Below, piece by piece: positions 1-10,656 of a stretch of 64,000 bases of DNA. Source of the stretch: Sarcophilus harrisii. Lineage: Eukaryota; Chordata; Mammalia; Dasyuromorphia; Dasyuridae. The stretch lies in assembly GCF_902635505.1 (NCBI RefSeq), contig NC_045430.1, forward strand, positions 30,213,564-30,277,563, in the 5' to 3' direction. The notes under the pieces were generated by a model that saw only the letters and a list, made by a program, of their open reading frames with translations, was not told the DNA's origin and did not search any database. The first letter of the stretch is position 1; every line of letters starts with the position of its first letter. Both the position numbers and the translations under genes were made by a program.

Positions 1-600
1 TTGGATGGATGTTTACTGAAATACTTCAGACACACAAAAAAACAGACCGTTGAGACATATGTGTTGCTTAAGTTGTCAGGAAATGTAATGGCAGGTAATG
101 GGGAAATTCCTTCTTTCTTAGGCTATCTCATGACCCCCAAATCTCTCTAGATTTTTACAAAGACTGAAAGAATTCAGTGCTGTTTGGAAATCCCAGTGGG
201 CCACATTGACAGAGTGAAAAATGCTCCCAGAACTCCTGGGTCTGCTCTCACCTCTCGACCACAGAAACGAGAAACGAGTTAGGAAAAGTGGGCTTTGTCC
301 CTTAGAGACTTCCAACTGCATCTCTGTGAGACAAGAGTCGGAGGATTCAGATTTAGGCATTGGGATTTCCCAAAGAGCATCAGGGAAATGTCTCAATAGG
401 AAAATAGGACCCATAAAAGAGATGGCTGGTATCTAAAATCCAGTGAAAACGAACACAAGTCCTGAAGACCTAGAGCTTTCAACCCAATGATTAATAACCA
501 AAGCATGCAAACAGTTTTTAAGAGTACAGAGTTGAAACTATAAATAATAATAAAAAAGTTAAAATTAAAAAAAAAAAAACTGTCTTCCACACAGTTGGCC
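1..600. other. Unassigned intergenic sequence
   Basis: No recognisable repeat, splice-flanked exon or gene is seen here. It ends in an A-rich run near 560-580. The open frames on both strands are short and have no recognisable protein content. Confidence 0.5.
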
Positions 601-602
601 CT

Positions 603-668
603 GGTCCTTAGCTTGGGCTAGTCATTTTGTCTCTCTGGGCCTCAGTTTCCAAATCTGTAAAATGAAGC
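603..668 (+). repeat. MIR SINE fragment
   Basis: It contains the MIR core order 'gggctagtcattttgtctct', then 'cctcagtttcc' and 'aaatctgtaaaatg'. This is the central region downstream of the tRNA-like head. Only a fragment is left, followed by an A run at about 680. Confidence 0.7.
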
Positions 669-1104
669 ACCTGGCATACAAAAAAAAAAAAGGCATGAGA
701 TGGGAACCCAGTCCTCCAGCATCTAAGTACCTAATTAAGTGCAGAAAAAGATACACAGGATCGAGTTAAATGAGATCCAAGAGGAGGCAGTAATGCAAAG
801 GAGGACTAGGAATACTTTCATCCCAGTGCTATTAAATTGTAAGCTCCTGAACAGCGATTTGATTGGAGGGTTTATTTTTTTTTTTGTGAATTTTTTGTTT
901 GTTTACCTTTTTTTGAGGTAATTCATTGGCTGACCATTTTCTCTCATCCAGACTCTAGAGATGACTGTGGCCAGAATTAAGGAAGATTTGTGACGACAGC
1001 ATAACAATGATCTCCAGTCCGTTTCGGTTCTTCTTTTAGTAATACCCACCTCCCAAAGCCTGTTGTTTACCCCTCGCCCCACTTGCTTAAGGTCCCAAGG
1101 GCTC

Positions 1105-1142
1105 AGCAGTGCCTGGCTCACCGCAGGTGCTTCATAAACACT
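1105..1142 (+). repeat. MIR or L2 3'-end fragment
   Basis: The stretch 'agtgcctggctcaccgcagg' followed by 'tgcttcataaa' resembles the shared MIR/L2 3' end (agtgcctggcacatag then a variant of ctcaataaat). It is short and diverged, so the family call is tentative. Confidence 0.35.
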
Positions 1143-1319
1143 AGTGGGCTGCCTGGGTGCCTCCCACCTGCCCCACACCAGATGCTCCCCACGCAGATGC
1201 TACCCCTGCTGTTGATTAAATAAAGGATCTGAATTAGACAATAGCTGCTTCACTGATGTTATTTCCCTTGACCCTTAGCGAAATCCCTGGGAGGTTGGTA
1301 TGAGCCACATCCTCCAACT

Positions 1320-1385
1320 CTGATTTAAAGTGACTTGACCAAAGTCACTGAGCTCAGCCAGGTGTGGAGGTGGAATACAGACCCT
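1320..1385 (-). repeat. MIR SINE fragment, antisense
   Basis: The order 'aaagtgacttgaccaaagtc' then 'gagctcagccaggtgtggag' resembles the reverse complement of the MIR tRNA-related region. It is strongly diverged. Confidence 0.35.
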
Positions 1386-1479
1386 CCCCTCTCACCCGCC
1401 GACTCGGGCGCCCCACTACCCTAAGCCCCTAAATTCCCTGCCCACTCCAAAGCCCAGGCTGGCAGAAACCGGGCCCTCC

Positions 1480-1900
1480 AGCCCCAGAGAAAGGCGGAAG
1501 CGGACATGTATATTAATGTCTGTGCATTAGCACTGAAATAAAAGACAATGTTCAGGCCGGCTGAGCGAATGGAGTGGGCTGGATTGTTTCACTTTTGTGT
1601 CCTAGAATCTGCTGGAGGAGGAGAATAATGTTAATGATAATGGCCCAGCCTGAGATCTGAAAAAGCGGGAGCCCCCGGAACACAATAGGTGGGGGCAACC
1701 CCAGTGTTATGGAAATGCAGGACCGGCCGTCTCAGGGGCAGGATTACCCAAGGGGCAATGCTTCTCCCCTCTCCCACTGGGAGGTCACAATGACGGGGCA
1801 ATCCCTTTGTATCCGGGGGATTCAGAGGGACAAAAAGGTGAATGCCTAAGGTAAAGGGAGGCCAGGCCGGTGGGGGCTGCCTAATGAGAGTCCCAGTCCA
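1480..1900. promoter_or_regulatory. Candidate non-coding conserved element
   Basis: This is a repeat-free stretch of balanced composition. It holds several TAAT cores (for example 'atgtatattaatgtctgtgc' and 'aatgttaatgataatggccc') typical of homeodomain sites. No exon structure is visible. The regulatory role is inference only, since conservation cannot be measured here. Confidence 0.2.
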
Positions 1901-2215
1901 GGAAGAGAGCAGTTTAAGAAATCACGAAAGGCTCCTCATTCATTTATGGAAGGAAAATTTTTCCATTTGCATTTGGGAGTTTGGTTATTCAGAGAACTCT
2001 GGAAAATAAAAGTTGTTTCCCATTCCCATTCACGAAATAATCACAAATCCTCTCTTCCCCAGATTCGTGGGGGATACTCCAGCTGGCCATCCTTCCCGGT
2101 TAAAAACAATCTCTCCTTTTCCCCCTTCAAGAACAAGGTTCTAGAGCTGACAGGGATGCTAAAGACCAAAGTCCAACTCTTTGCAGATGAGGAAACTAAG
2201 GCTGAAGTGATTTAC

Positions 2216-2332
2216 CATCTGTAAAATGAGCTGGAGAAGAAAATGGCCAACCACTCCAGTATCTTTGCCAAGAAAATCCCAAATGGGGTCATGAAGAGTC
2301 GGACATGACTGAAATGACTGAAAGACAACGTT
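2216..2332 (+). repeat. SINE with RTE/BovB-like tail
   Basis: It starts with 'ctgtaaaatgagctggagaa', continues with 'ccactccagtatctttgcca' and ends with 'gagtcggacatgactgaaat'. This matches the tail shared by BovB/RTE LINEs and the SINEs they mobilise. A diverged MIR-like antisense piece (about 2185-2210) lies just upstream. Confidence 0.75.
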
Positions 2333-2662
2333 CTAAAGAAATCACAGATCTCAGTCCTCCTTGGTTCCCCATATGGCAAATTAAGTGTCTAAAATGGGAG
2401 TTGGGCTCGTCTTCCTGCCTCCAAACCCTAATCTGGTGAGGCTGGTAGGGCTCAATTTTAATGATTGGTGTTCCTACCATTTCTCCAAGTTTTCCCCTAA
2501 CTCTTTGGTGACCAACATGGTCACTTGGTTTTTCTTCTTAATTGTTGCCTTGTCATTAGCACTTACAATTAAGACCAAAAAAAAAAGTCTTCTCATCAAT
2601 CTTTCCTTTGTGACTGGCCTTCCCACAGATTGTTAGCAAAGGCCAGAATAAAGAGTTGGATC

Positions 2663-2785
2663 AATCCATCAACATGCATCAATTAAGTGCCTACTACATG
2701 CCAGGTACTCTCCCAGGGGTGGGAAGTGAAGTGAAGTGATCACCCCTCAAGAAGCTCATACTCTGTCCAGGCAAATAAAGAATAT
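2663..2785 (-). repeat. L2 LINE 3'-end fragment, antisense
   Basis: The order 'taagtgcctactacatgcca', 'ggtactctcc' and 'aagaagctcatactct' is the reverse complement of the L2 3' end (agctccttgagggcaggg, then agtgcctggcacat). The fragment is diverged. Confidence 0.65.
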
Positions 2786-3180
2786 AGAATAAGTAAAGAA
2801 TATAGAACAGAAAGAAATACCTGCATGGAACAAGGATGCCCTAAGAAATGCAGGCCTTTGGAAAGTTTGACCCCAGATATATGGGAGCCAGACTCAAGTG
2901 CTTCTCAGTGTCAGGGCCCCCACAAATCTTTACTGATCTATAAAGCTATGACTGCTCAAGATCACTGTGTCTTAAAACCTAAAATAAACTGAAGCAACAG
3001 ACTGTGAAAGAGCTAAGCATGAGGGCTTAGCTATAAACTGTGAGGAGAAGTACTTCTCATGGTCCAGCTCACAGGTAGCCCTGCCTAGTCATTCTTCTCC
3101 AGTCTGGGAGTGTTTGGGATGGGAGGAAGAAAAGGGATCCAAGGAGGATTTAACGAAGATCTGTGATTTCTTTGGAATGT
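2786..3180. other. Unassigned intergenic sequence
   Basis: No gene was found. The last bases, near 3147-3175 ('gaagatctgtgatttctttg'), resemble the end of a marsupial SINE in antisense, but the match is too short to call. Confidence 0.4.
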
Positions 3181-3365
3181 TATTGTTCATTCATTTCAGT
3201 CATGTCCAACTTTTCACGACCTCATTTGGGATTTTCTTGGCAAAGATACTGGAGTGATTGATCATTTTCTTCTCCAAGCCATTTTACAGATGAGGAAACT
3301 GTTGAACTGACCAGTCCAAGTTCATGCAACTAGTAAGTGTCAGAGGCCAGATTTGACATCTTACT
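3181..3365 (-). repeat. SINE with RTE/BovB-like tail, antisense
   Basis: Read on the minus strand it has a tRNA-SINE body, then 'ctgtaaaatggcttggagaa', 'cactccagtatctttgcc' and the RTE-like terminus. On the plus strand this shows as 'cagtcatgtccaac' followed by 'attttcttggcaaagatact'. It is nearly complete. Confidence 0.75.
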
Positions 3366-3381
3366 AGGATATCAGTTTTAT

Positions 3382-3480
3382 GAGAGGCAGCTTGACATGG
3401 TAGACTGAGAGCCAGTCTTGGAGGCAAGAAGACCAGAGCTGAAATCCAGCCTCTGAAAGGCACTAGCTATGTCACCCTGC
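3382..3480 (+). repeat. tRNA-derived SINE head (MIR/THER type)
   Basis: It begins 'gaggcagcttgacatggtag', then 'agaccagagctgaaatccag' and 'cactagctatgtcaccctg'. This is the tRNA-related half of the MIR/THER-like marsupial SINEs. The 3' half is missing. Confidence 0.65.
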
Positions 3481-3485
3481 GATGA

Positions 3486-3572
3486 GTTCAGGGATTTGCC
3501 CAAAGTAACAGAGCCAGTGTTTATGAATGAGGCTTCCCTTCAGCCCAGGTCTTCCCGACTCCAAGGATGATC
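3486..3572 (-). repeat. SINE fragment, antisense
   Basis: The order 'ttcagggatttgcccaaagt' then 'caggtcttcccgactccaag' is the antisense tRNA-SINE head. It sits head to head with the plus-strand SINE just upstream. Confidence 0.5.
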
Positions 3573-3645
3573 CCACATCCACCTTCTCTTGTCCTGAAGG
3601 AGCACCTGGGCCTCCGCTGCAGCAGACCCACCCCAAATGGAAGGA

Positions 3646-3788
3646 ATTTCTTGGCAAAGATGTGGGAATAATTGGCCATTTTCTTCTCCAACCCATTTAA
3701 CAGATGAAGAAATTGAGAAAAACAAGGTTAAGCGACTCACCTAGGATCATACAGATAGTTAGTGTGCAAAGTCAGATTTGAACTTACA
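3646..3788 (-). repeat. SINE with RTE/BovB-like tail, antisense
   Basis: It shows 'ttcttggcaaagatg', 'ttggccattttcttctccaa', 'cagatgaagaaattgag' and then the antisense tRNA-like head ending 'cagatttgaactta'. It is the third RTE-tailed SINE within 1.6 kb. Confidence 0.7.
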
Positions 3789-3957
3789 AAGATGAGTCTG
3801 TGCATTTATACAGATTATATCTATCAATATTTTAAAATTAAAGCATCTTAGTATTAGAAAGAAAAATATTTTAGAAAATAGTTTTGATCTTGTGGATCCT
3901 TTGAAAGAGTCCCTGAGACCTCCAGGAGACCCCGTATCACACTTTTCTCCTGCAGAG

Positions 3958-4128
3958 TGAATACTAGCTATGTGACCGCCAGCTTGCTTGTTTTTTGCTG
4001 TGTCTCAGATTCTCTGATTTGTTAAAGGAGAAAAAAAACCTGTTCTACCTTCCTCTGGAATGTGAGGATAAAATGAAACCCAATCTATATGTAGCCCTCA
4101 GCACAAAATGCATGCTATTTTATTCCAG
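3958..4128 (+). repeat. Diverged MIR SINE
   Basis: 'gaatactagctatgtgaccg' is followed by 'gtctcagattctctgatttg' and a terminal 'tgtagccctcagcacaaaat'. The order fits MIR, with heavy divergence. Confidence 0.45.
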
Positions 4129-4469
4129 GCGTAATAAATTCAGAGTGGTGAGCAATCAGACCATTTTCTAAGACTCCCCTTGGTCAGACAGCCAATCACG
4201 GTGGGCTCAGGTGTGATTAAGAGCTGTTTAAAAGCTCTCTGGGAGGTTGCAGAAGGAAATCCCATTCCAATGTTTCACCTTTCACCTAGATACCTGCCCC
4301 TCCACTTCCCAACAATCACCTTGGTTCTGGGGGCTCTGGGAAATTCTCTCTCATTTCAAGCTACTCTGTCAATAGGTTACCTGTAATTAAGTTCTAGGAG
4401 ATAACTGAGACAAGCAAAAAAATCACTTTCTGTGAAACAAACTGGCCACTCCAATATCTTGGCAAAGAA

Positions 4470-4684
4470 AGGAAGATCTGAGTTCGATTTTGACCTTAGA
4501 TGCTTACTAGCTGTGTGATCCTGGGTTAGTTTATCTGTATCTTTCTCAGTTTCTTCGACTATAAAATAAGAATAATAACAGCACTTACTTCTCAGCATTG
4601 TCGAAAAGATCAAACGAGATAATATTTGTAAAGTGCTTAGCATAATACCTGACACACTATAGGTATTTAATAAATGTTTATTCC
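4470..4684 (+). repeat. MIR/THER SINE, near full length
   Basis: It runs through 'ggaagatctgagttcgattt', 'cttactagctgtgtgatcct', 'agtttcttcgactataaaat', 'gagataatatttgtaaagtg' and 'cttagcataatacctgac', and ends 'tttaataaatgtttatt'. All MIR blocks are present in order. A scrap of RTE-like tail ('actccaatatcttggcaaag') precedes it. Confidence 0.8.
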
Positions 4685-4696
4685 CCTTACCCCTCA

Positions 4697-4815
4697 TAAT
4701 AATGATATAATAGTTAACATGTATATAGGACTTCTCAGGCTTGCAAATCATTTCATGTACTCAGTCATTTGATCTTCAAAACAACCTTGTGGTGGGCAGT
4801 AATTTCTCATCCTTA
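4697..4815 (-). repeat. MIR SINE, antisense
   Basis: 'atagttaacatgtatatagg' and 'atttgatcttcaaaacaacc' are the reverse complement of the MIR 3' half. It abuts the plus-strand MIR, forming a tail-to-tail pair. Confidence 0.65.
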
Positions 4816-5124
4816 GAGATATTCCACTAGAAATAATGATGGCTCCTGAAGGATGTTGTAGAATGAGTTATTGCAATGGGCGGGAAATTGGACTGGCTCA
4901 CTTTCTATCATTCTGAGAGTATGGAATAAAATCTCACAGCTGACTATACGTTAGACTGACTTTTTAATGTAGGGATTCAAAAAAAATAATCAAACCATAT
5001 TTTATTTCTGATCCTCCTTTCATTTAAGAGAAGGAATTTAAAGTAGTTTGTTTTTACAACAACTGTTTCCAAAATATTCCCTGTAAGCCAGGACTGTATC
5101 AGCTCACAGGTAGCCCAGAATTTT

Positions 5125-5386
5125 ATTGGGCTTGAAGAGGCTTTGGAGTCAGAGTAATTGGGTTTGAATCCCCAAGCTGTCACTTGGTCTCTCATTTGAC
5201 ATCTTCTTGCCCTCAGTTTCCCCATCTGTAAAAATGAGACCTCTGGGATTTCTAAGATCCTTTCCAGCTTGGCTTTGAGCAGTTACTTTAACCACTCTGG
5301 GCTTCAGTATTCCCAACTCTAAAATGGAGGAGTGGATCAAGATGACCTTCAGTGACCCTCCTAGCTCCAGACCCATGATCCTTTGA
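5125..5386 (+). repeat. Two diverged MIR-type SINE fragments
   Basis: The first (to about 5270) has 'ggagtcagagtaattgggtt', 'cctcagtttccccatctgta' and 'tttctaagatcctttccagc'. The second (5270-5386) has 'gcttcagtattcccaactct', 'aaaatggaggagtggatcaa' and 'cctagctccagacccatgat'. Both carry the SINE ending with a 'gatgacctt..ggtccc..ctagctcta' pattern. Confidence 0.55.
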
Positions 5387-5537
5387 AATCTGGATTTCCA
5401 AGTAAAGAAGTACCCAGCTTCCTTTCCTGGGTATCTTGCCATTTCCAGCTTGGACTAGTTACATTTACAAAGGCATCATCCCTCCAATGGGCCGACAACT
5501 GATCTATGAATGAAAAGACAGAACTCTGAAAAATCAG

Positions 5538-5765
5538 GTCCTCAAGCATTTATTAAGCACCTACTGTGTCCCAGGCACCGTGCAAAGCACTGGTGACAGT
5601 CTCTGCTCTCTCAGAGCTCACATTCTGATGTTTGGGATGATGTGTAAAAGAAAATGATAGGAAATCGATGAGGGGTGATCTCCAAGGAGAAGGCATTAGC
5701 CACTGGGAGAGATAGGTTTGGGAAGGCCTTCTGATGAAAATCAGAGAAAATAAGGGACAGAAAGA
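5538..5765 (-). repeat. L2 LINE 3' region, antisense
   Basis: It shows 'gcatttattaagcacctact', 'gtgtcccaggcaccgtgcaa', 'cagagctcacattctgatg' and 'gggaaggccttctgatgaaa'. This is the antisense order of the L2 3' UTR and the end of its reverse-transcriptase frame. Confidence 0.7.
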
Positions 5766-6107
5766 GAAAGAAAGGATACCTGGTTGTAATCCACCAGGGA
5801 GAAGGGCAGGGAGTGTCCTGGACTTTAGAGGTACAAGGCTGAAAAAAAATGAAGACAAAATGAAATTGTTATGGGCTTCATTTTGGGATTGTTTAGTATT
5901 TCCTAAAACTGGGGGAGAAAAAAGGGGAATTTTGTTTTTAAATCCAAAATAGTTTTTTGTAATTTAGTTCCCTTGGTACAAATCATCCTGATCCCCTCTC
6001 CCAAAAATTTTGATAATGCAGTTCATCACTGTGATATCTCAGGATCTGTGATTTCTTTGGGGTAAGGGAGGGGAGGAATCATCCCTACACTGCATAGGGT
6101 AGCATAT

Positions 6108-6332
6108 AGTTAGTTTAGCTGGTCCTGGAAACAGGGAAACTTGAGTTCAAATGTGATGTCAGTCTTTTACTAAGCATGAGATCCTTGACAAGTCATTTAA
6201 ATTCCATCTGCCTCAGAAACACGAGTGTGGATATGTGGCTATAAACAACCTCTCAGGATTGTTATAAGGAGAAAATGAGAACATTTGTAAAACACTTTGC
6301 AAATCTATAAATGCTTTAATAAATACTGTTTT
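6108..6332 (+). repeat. MIR/THER SINE, diverged
   Basis: It reads 'gaaacttgagttcaaatgtg', 'cttttactaagcatgagatc', 'cctcaggattgttataagga', 'gagaacatttgtaaaacact' and 'taaatgctttaataaatact'. This is MIR block order from head to tail. It is directly followed by an L1 3' end. Confidence 0.7.
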
Positions 6333-6333
6333 A

Positions 6334-7150
6334 GAGAAAACTAGAACATCAATGCATTGTTGGTGGAGTTGTAAAATGATCCAACCATTTTGGAGAGCAA
6401 TTTGTAACTATGCCCAAAAAGCTATAAAACTGTGCATGCCCTTTGATTCAGCAATGGGATACTGGATCTGTATCCCAAAGAGATTATAAAAAAGGGGAAA
6501 GACCTAGTTGTACAAAAATGTTTGTAGCAGTTCTTTTCAAAGTGGAAAGGAACTGAAAACTGAGTGGCTGCCCATTAGCTGGAGAATGGCTGAATAAGTT
6601 ATGGTACATGAAGGTAATGGAATATAATTGTTCTATAAGAAATGATAAGCAGACTGGTTTCAGAAAAACCTGACAAGACTTATATGAATTCATACTAGTG
6701 AAGTGAGCAGAACCAAGAGAACATTGTACACGGTAACAAGATCATGTGATAAACAATTGTGATGGACATGGCTCTTCTCAACAATGTAGTGATTCAAGGC
6801 AATTCCAATAAACTTGGGATAGCAAATGTCAGTCACATCCAGAGAGAGAACTACAGAGACTGAATATGGATCAAAGGATAATATTTTCACCTTGATTTGT
6901 TTATTTGTTTGTTTTTCTCATTTTTTTCCTTTTAGTCTGATTTTTCTTGCATAATATGACAAATATGGAAATATGTTTGAAGGATTATACATGTTTAGCC
7001 TATTTCAGATTGCTTGTTGTCTTGGGGAAGAGGGGATGTAAGGGAAGAAGGGAGAAAAATTTGAAACACAAAAGTTTTACAAAGTTGAATGTTGTAAACT
7101 ATCTTTATGTGTACTTGGAAAAATAAAATACTATTAAAAAAGAAAAAATT
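6334..7150 (+). mobile_element. LINE-1 3' end, 5'-truncated
   Basis: It starts in the terminal ORF2 region: 'catcaatgcattgttggtgg', 'ttggagagcaatttgtaact', 'ccctttgattcagcaatggg', then 'tggaatataattgttctata'. Next comes the marsupial-type 3' UTR ('gatggacatggctcttctca') with a G-rich segment at 7025-7055. It ends with 'aaataaaatactattaaaaa' and an A tail. The frame is decayed, so this is a dead 5'-truncated insertion. Short open frames on the minus strand here are shadows of it. Confidence 0.85.
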
Positions 7151-7159
7151 TTAAATGTG

Positions 7160-7665
7160 GTTTTATTATTGTTACTTTAATTTAGCAGACAGCCTTTGAG
7201 AGATTCTGGGGCTGAAAAACTGATTGATTATCCTGGGTCCCCAACCATACAGACCCTGCCCAGGACAGTATTTAAAGTCTCTGTTTAGGCAGAATCCACC
7301 AGAGTTTATGCTCCCCTGGCAGAGGTTCCCCATACACAGGGATGCCAACATACCACAGGAAGCAATGAGAGCAGGGCTTAATAAGTAAAATTAATTAAAA
7401 AAACATAAGGATCCTCATTCTACCCTGGTGTCCTACTCTGCTACTCCTCCAGTTAGCATGAAGGGGAGCCTGGATTCTTGAAGACTGGGCTAGTTGGGAG
7501 ATCTTTCTAAGTTCTACACGGTTGGAAGGTCTCCAAATTCCAACACATTGACAAATACCATGTGAGGATCAGCCCAGCTAATTTTGGACAGGCTCATGGC
7601 CAGAAGGTCAGCAGCCACCCACTTAGCATTTTTTTCCTCCACAGAAACTCCTGAAGACCTATTAT
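7160..7665. other. Unassigned intergenic sequence
   Basis: It is repeat-poor, with no exon signature or clear repeat recognised. Confidence 0.4.
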
Positions 7666-7671
7666 TAGGTT

Positions 7672-7740
7672 GATTAATGAATCAATAAGCATTTATTAAA
7701 CACTTACTCTATACTGGGTACTATGTTTTAGCTAAAGAGG
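7672..7740 (-). repeat. L2 LINE 3'-end scrap, antisense
   Basis: 'aatcaataagcatttattaa' then 'acacttactctatactgggt' is the antisense terminal L2 sequence. Confidence 0.55.
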
Positions 7741-7835
7741 AGTCTCAAAGACATTGGAAGAGGCAGGATCCAAAACACTGGAATGACATGACAGAATGAT
7801 TTTTAAAAATCAAATGTGAATACTTTTGTACTGAA

Positions 7836-7926
7836 TAGATCCAAAAGTCCCATCAGGGAACGGCTGAATAAGTTAGGATATGTGAAAGTAATGGAATATA
7901 ATTGTTCTGAAAGAACAATTATGATG
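7836..7926 (+). repeat. LINE-1 3'-end fragment
   Basis: 'cccatcagggaacggctgaa' then 'gtaatggaatataattgttc' matches the interior of the L1 3' end seen at 6560-6640. Both sides are missing. Confidence 0.65.
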
Positions 7927-8283
7927 AAAGAGAATATTTCAGGCAAAAGAAATAACAAAGATCCAGAAGAAAGAACTTTATAAGGAACTGTCAGTTTACC
8001 TGTTACATATCTCCACCTTCCTGTATCCTCAAAATGTCAGAAAGTGGAACTCCCCATCTTCACTCCTTAAACTTGCCCTTCTTCCAAACCGCTTTATTTC
8101 CAGGGGGTCAGCCCCAGGTTTATAATTTCAAAGTCATCTTTAGAATTTCTGGGCCTTCTCTCAGAATCATTTTTGTTAATGCATAAAATAAAATATGGAG
8201 GATTTCAAAGGAAACCAATTAGATTGAAGAACATTTTCCAAATTTTTTTTTCAATTTCCCAACTACAGATTAAGATCCTGTGA

Positions 8284-8432
8284 TTCAGAATAGCTAGAGG
8301 GTGCAGTGGATGGAACACCAGTCCTGAAGTTGGGAGGATCTGAGTTCAAATTCATCCTTCCTTACTGTATGACCCTGGGCAAATCATTTAACCCGATTGC
8401 CTCAACAGCAACAACAACAAAAGATCCTCTGA
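8284..8432 (+). repeat. Marsupial tRNA SINE (WALLSI/WSINE-like)
   Basis: It has 'agggtgcagtggatggaaca', 'ggaggatctgagttcaaatt', 'gtatgaccctgggcaaatca' and 'acccgattgcctcaac', then a CAA-rich tail. Head and tail are both present. Confidence 0.8.
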
Positions 8433-8534
8433 TTTAGGGGATGTGTGTTTCCCTCTAAGGGAAATAGCCTAAAGATGGGGAGTCAGAGATGTGGAAGAGA
8501 TTGGATCCCCAGCTGTCTGTTGCCCCCAATCCCT

Positions 8535-8900
8535 TCTTTTAACATTAGTATTCTCCCAGCTCTGATTTATGGCTGTGAATCACCGGGGATGTCAGAAAAA
8601 TGATACTTTGGAGTGTCCCAGATTAAGTCAATGGAAAGACATATGGTAGACTTAAGTGGCTGTCACATATTACTTATATGCCAATATTGTATCAAAGAAT
8701 CAATGACATATGTCACCTGCAATGCCTGTGAGAATGCCATGGAAAGGGAATGAAGGATAAAAAATGGACATCTATCTCCCAAATCATTAAATCCCAATTC
8801 AACGGAGGATCTCATGCACATTGGATAGAACTTGTAGAATTTATGAAAAGAGACATGGAAGGAGAGGTGATGGGGATGAATACCCACATGGGAAGGGATC
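8535..8900 (+). repeat. Possible decayed RTE-type LINE remnant
   Basis: 'ctctgatttatggctgtgaa' would read L-I-Y-G-C-E, like the Y-G-C/S-E motif near the C-terminus of RTE/BovB-type reverse transcriptases. 'caatggaaagacatatggta' reads M-E-R-H-M-V, as in the same tail region. No continuous frame remains. The assignment rests on these short motifs only. Confidence 0.2.
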
Positions 8901-9494
8901 ATGGATAGACTAAAATCTCTCTCCCATGCATCAAGGAGAAATCTCCCTCTCTCATTCTGCTCCCCTTTATGCCGAGGAAACATGAGAAATAACTCAACTG
9001 GGAGAAGCTGCCTCTGGCTCACAGCTGGCACTAATACTTTCATGCCCCTCAGAAAAAAAAATCGACTTGGATGTCTACTCTGTTTATCTCAGGTCCTCCT
9101 ACTTCTCCTGTTTCTTGCCTTGTTTACCTGAAGTTTAACCATTTTCTGTCTACATGCTCTTGTAAAAATGGCTCCCATATCACTGTTGACAGTTTCCTGG
9201 AGAGCCCATCTAAGGGGAGATGATCAAACCCAAAGCATATGTGCTTTCTGTTTTAGCTAAGCCTACAAATGAAAAACACATGAAAATTTCTTGACCATAA
9301 ATTCAAGCAAGCTAATATGAGAACTTAAGCAGTGTTCTAAACTCTAAAGTGCAATCTTTGGAGTTGAAAGTCAATGGAGCTGATGTTTAAATATAAATAA
9401 CTTAAAACATATGAGGGGGTGATAGGTATATGTTGTCTCCCCAATTAGAATGTCATCTTGAGAGCCCAAGGGATTACTAAGGGATTTGTGAAAG

Positions 9495-9648
9495 CTTTAT
9501 CCTTTTCCTTCTTTCCTTCCCTTTCTCTATGCCTTTTTTCTTCCTTACTTACTTTCCCTCTCCCTTTCTTCTTTCTCCTTCCTTCCCTTTCTCCCTCTCT
9601 CCCTTCTTTACTCTTCATTTCTTCCTTCCTTCTTGTTGACAGGGCTAT
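9495..9648. repeat. Pyrimidine-rich tract (CTT/CCT)n
   Basis: About 150 bases of almost pure C/T on the plus strand ('ccttctttccttcccttt', 'tctttctccttccttccct'). Repeats of the unit make open frames of Ser/Leu/Phe/Pro, which are not genes. Confidence 0.85.
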
Positions 9649-10066
9649 TCATTATCTGCAAGTTCAGACCAGTTCTGTTTCACACCAGATTGCAAAAGCC
9701 TCTAAATATGTTATTGGGCCCCAAGGAGACTGGTGAAACATAATCATATAATCTGATTTGGGAGGGGTATTACTCACTTAGTCTGGTCTCCCATCAGAAC
9801 TATTCCAAAATAGGAATATTACCTAGAACACGCTTGTGCTGGGATAACAGCAGTGGGAAGCTAGTTATTTAATTAAGAAAGTTGACCACTCCATCATTGG
9901 ACTCCATTACAGTACTAACTCTTCCTTACACTAAATTGAATTCTACATCCTTATCAGATCCATTTGTTGGTCCTAGTTCTTTCCTCAGATCAGAATTAAG
10001 TCAACTTGTTCTATATAGAGGAAGAAGGCATTCCCATTCTTGGGAAGAGACTTAAAAGTATATGGA

Positions 10067-10129
10067 CTCCTAGCTGTGTGACTCTGGGCAAGTCACTTAA
10101 CCCCAATTGCCTCAGCAAAAAAAAAAAGT
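10067..10129 (+). repeat. Marsupial tRNA SINE 3' part
   Basis: 'ctagctgtgtgactctgggc' and 'aagtcacttaaccccaattg', then 'cctcagc' and an A run. It is 5'-truncated and little diverged. Confidence 0.8.
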
Positions 10130-10248
10130 ATAGAAGCTCAAAAGCATCCTCTGTCTTCACATACAAAGTAAGAGGGGAGTTAGTGAAAATGTTGGAGCCA
10201 CAAAAATCAGACTCTTCATTCACAGTCACGTCTCAGACGTTTTAGATG

Positions 10249-10433
10249 CAGGGCTCCTCAAACTTTTTAAATAGGGGGCCAGTTTACTGTCCCTCAGACT
10301 GTTGGAGGGCCGGACTATAGTAAAAACAAAAACTTTGTTTTGTGGGCCCTTAAATAAAGAAACTTCATAGCCCTGGATGAGGGGGATAAATGTCCTCAGC
10401 TGCCGCATATGGGCTGTAGGTTGAGGACTCCTG
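10249..10433 (+). mobile_element. Non-autonomous hAT element (copy 1)
   Basis: It begins 'cagggctcctcaaacttttt' and ends 'gttgaggactcctg', giving short terminal inverted repeats of the hAT/Charlie type. The interior carries 'agtttactgtccctcagact' and 'aaaacaaaaactttgttttg'. At 185 bp it has no coding capacity. Flanking 8-mers (tttagatg and ttttatag) only weakly resemble each other. It shares its interior with copies at 28.4 and 47.5 kb. Confidence 0.8.
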
Positions 10434-10656
10434 TTTTATAGCATCATCATAATGTCTGGAATTCATCTAGAGTTTTCAAACCACAGAGCACTTTTCTGAC
10501 TTAATGGTCCAACAAACAGCATAGTATAGCAAAGACAGGAAAGATACAGAACGCTGCTTCCTCCTGGGCAAGAGACAACGTAGGTTCTGAATCTGGGATT
10601 CCATCAGCGTGGTGAATTTCTGATAGCAAAATTTCCTCCCCTGATAGAAATAGCGA

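Noticed and set aside
4437-4475. Full RTE-tailed SINE
   Set aside because: Only about 35 bases of the tail are present, so it was mentioned with the neighbouring MIR and not called separately.
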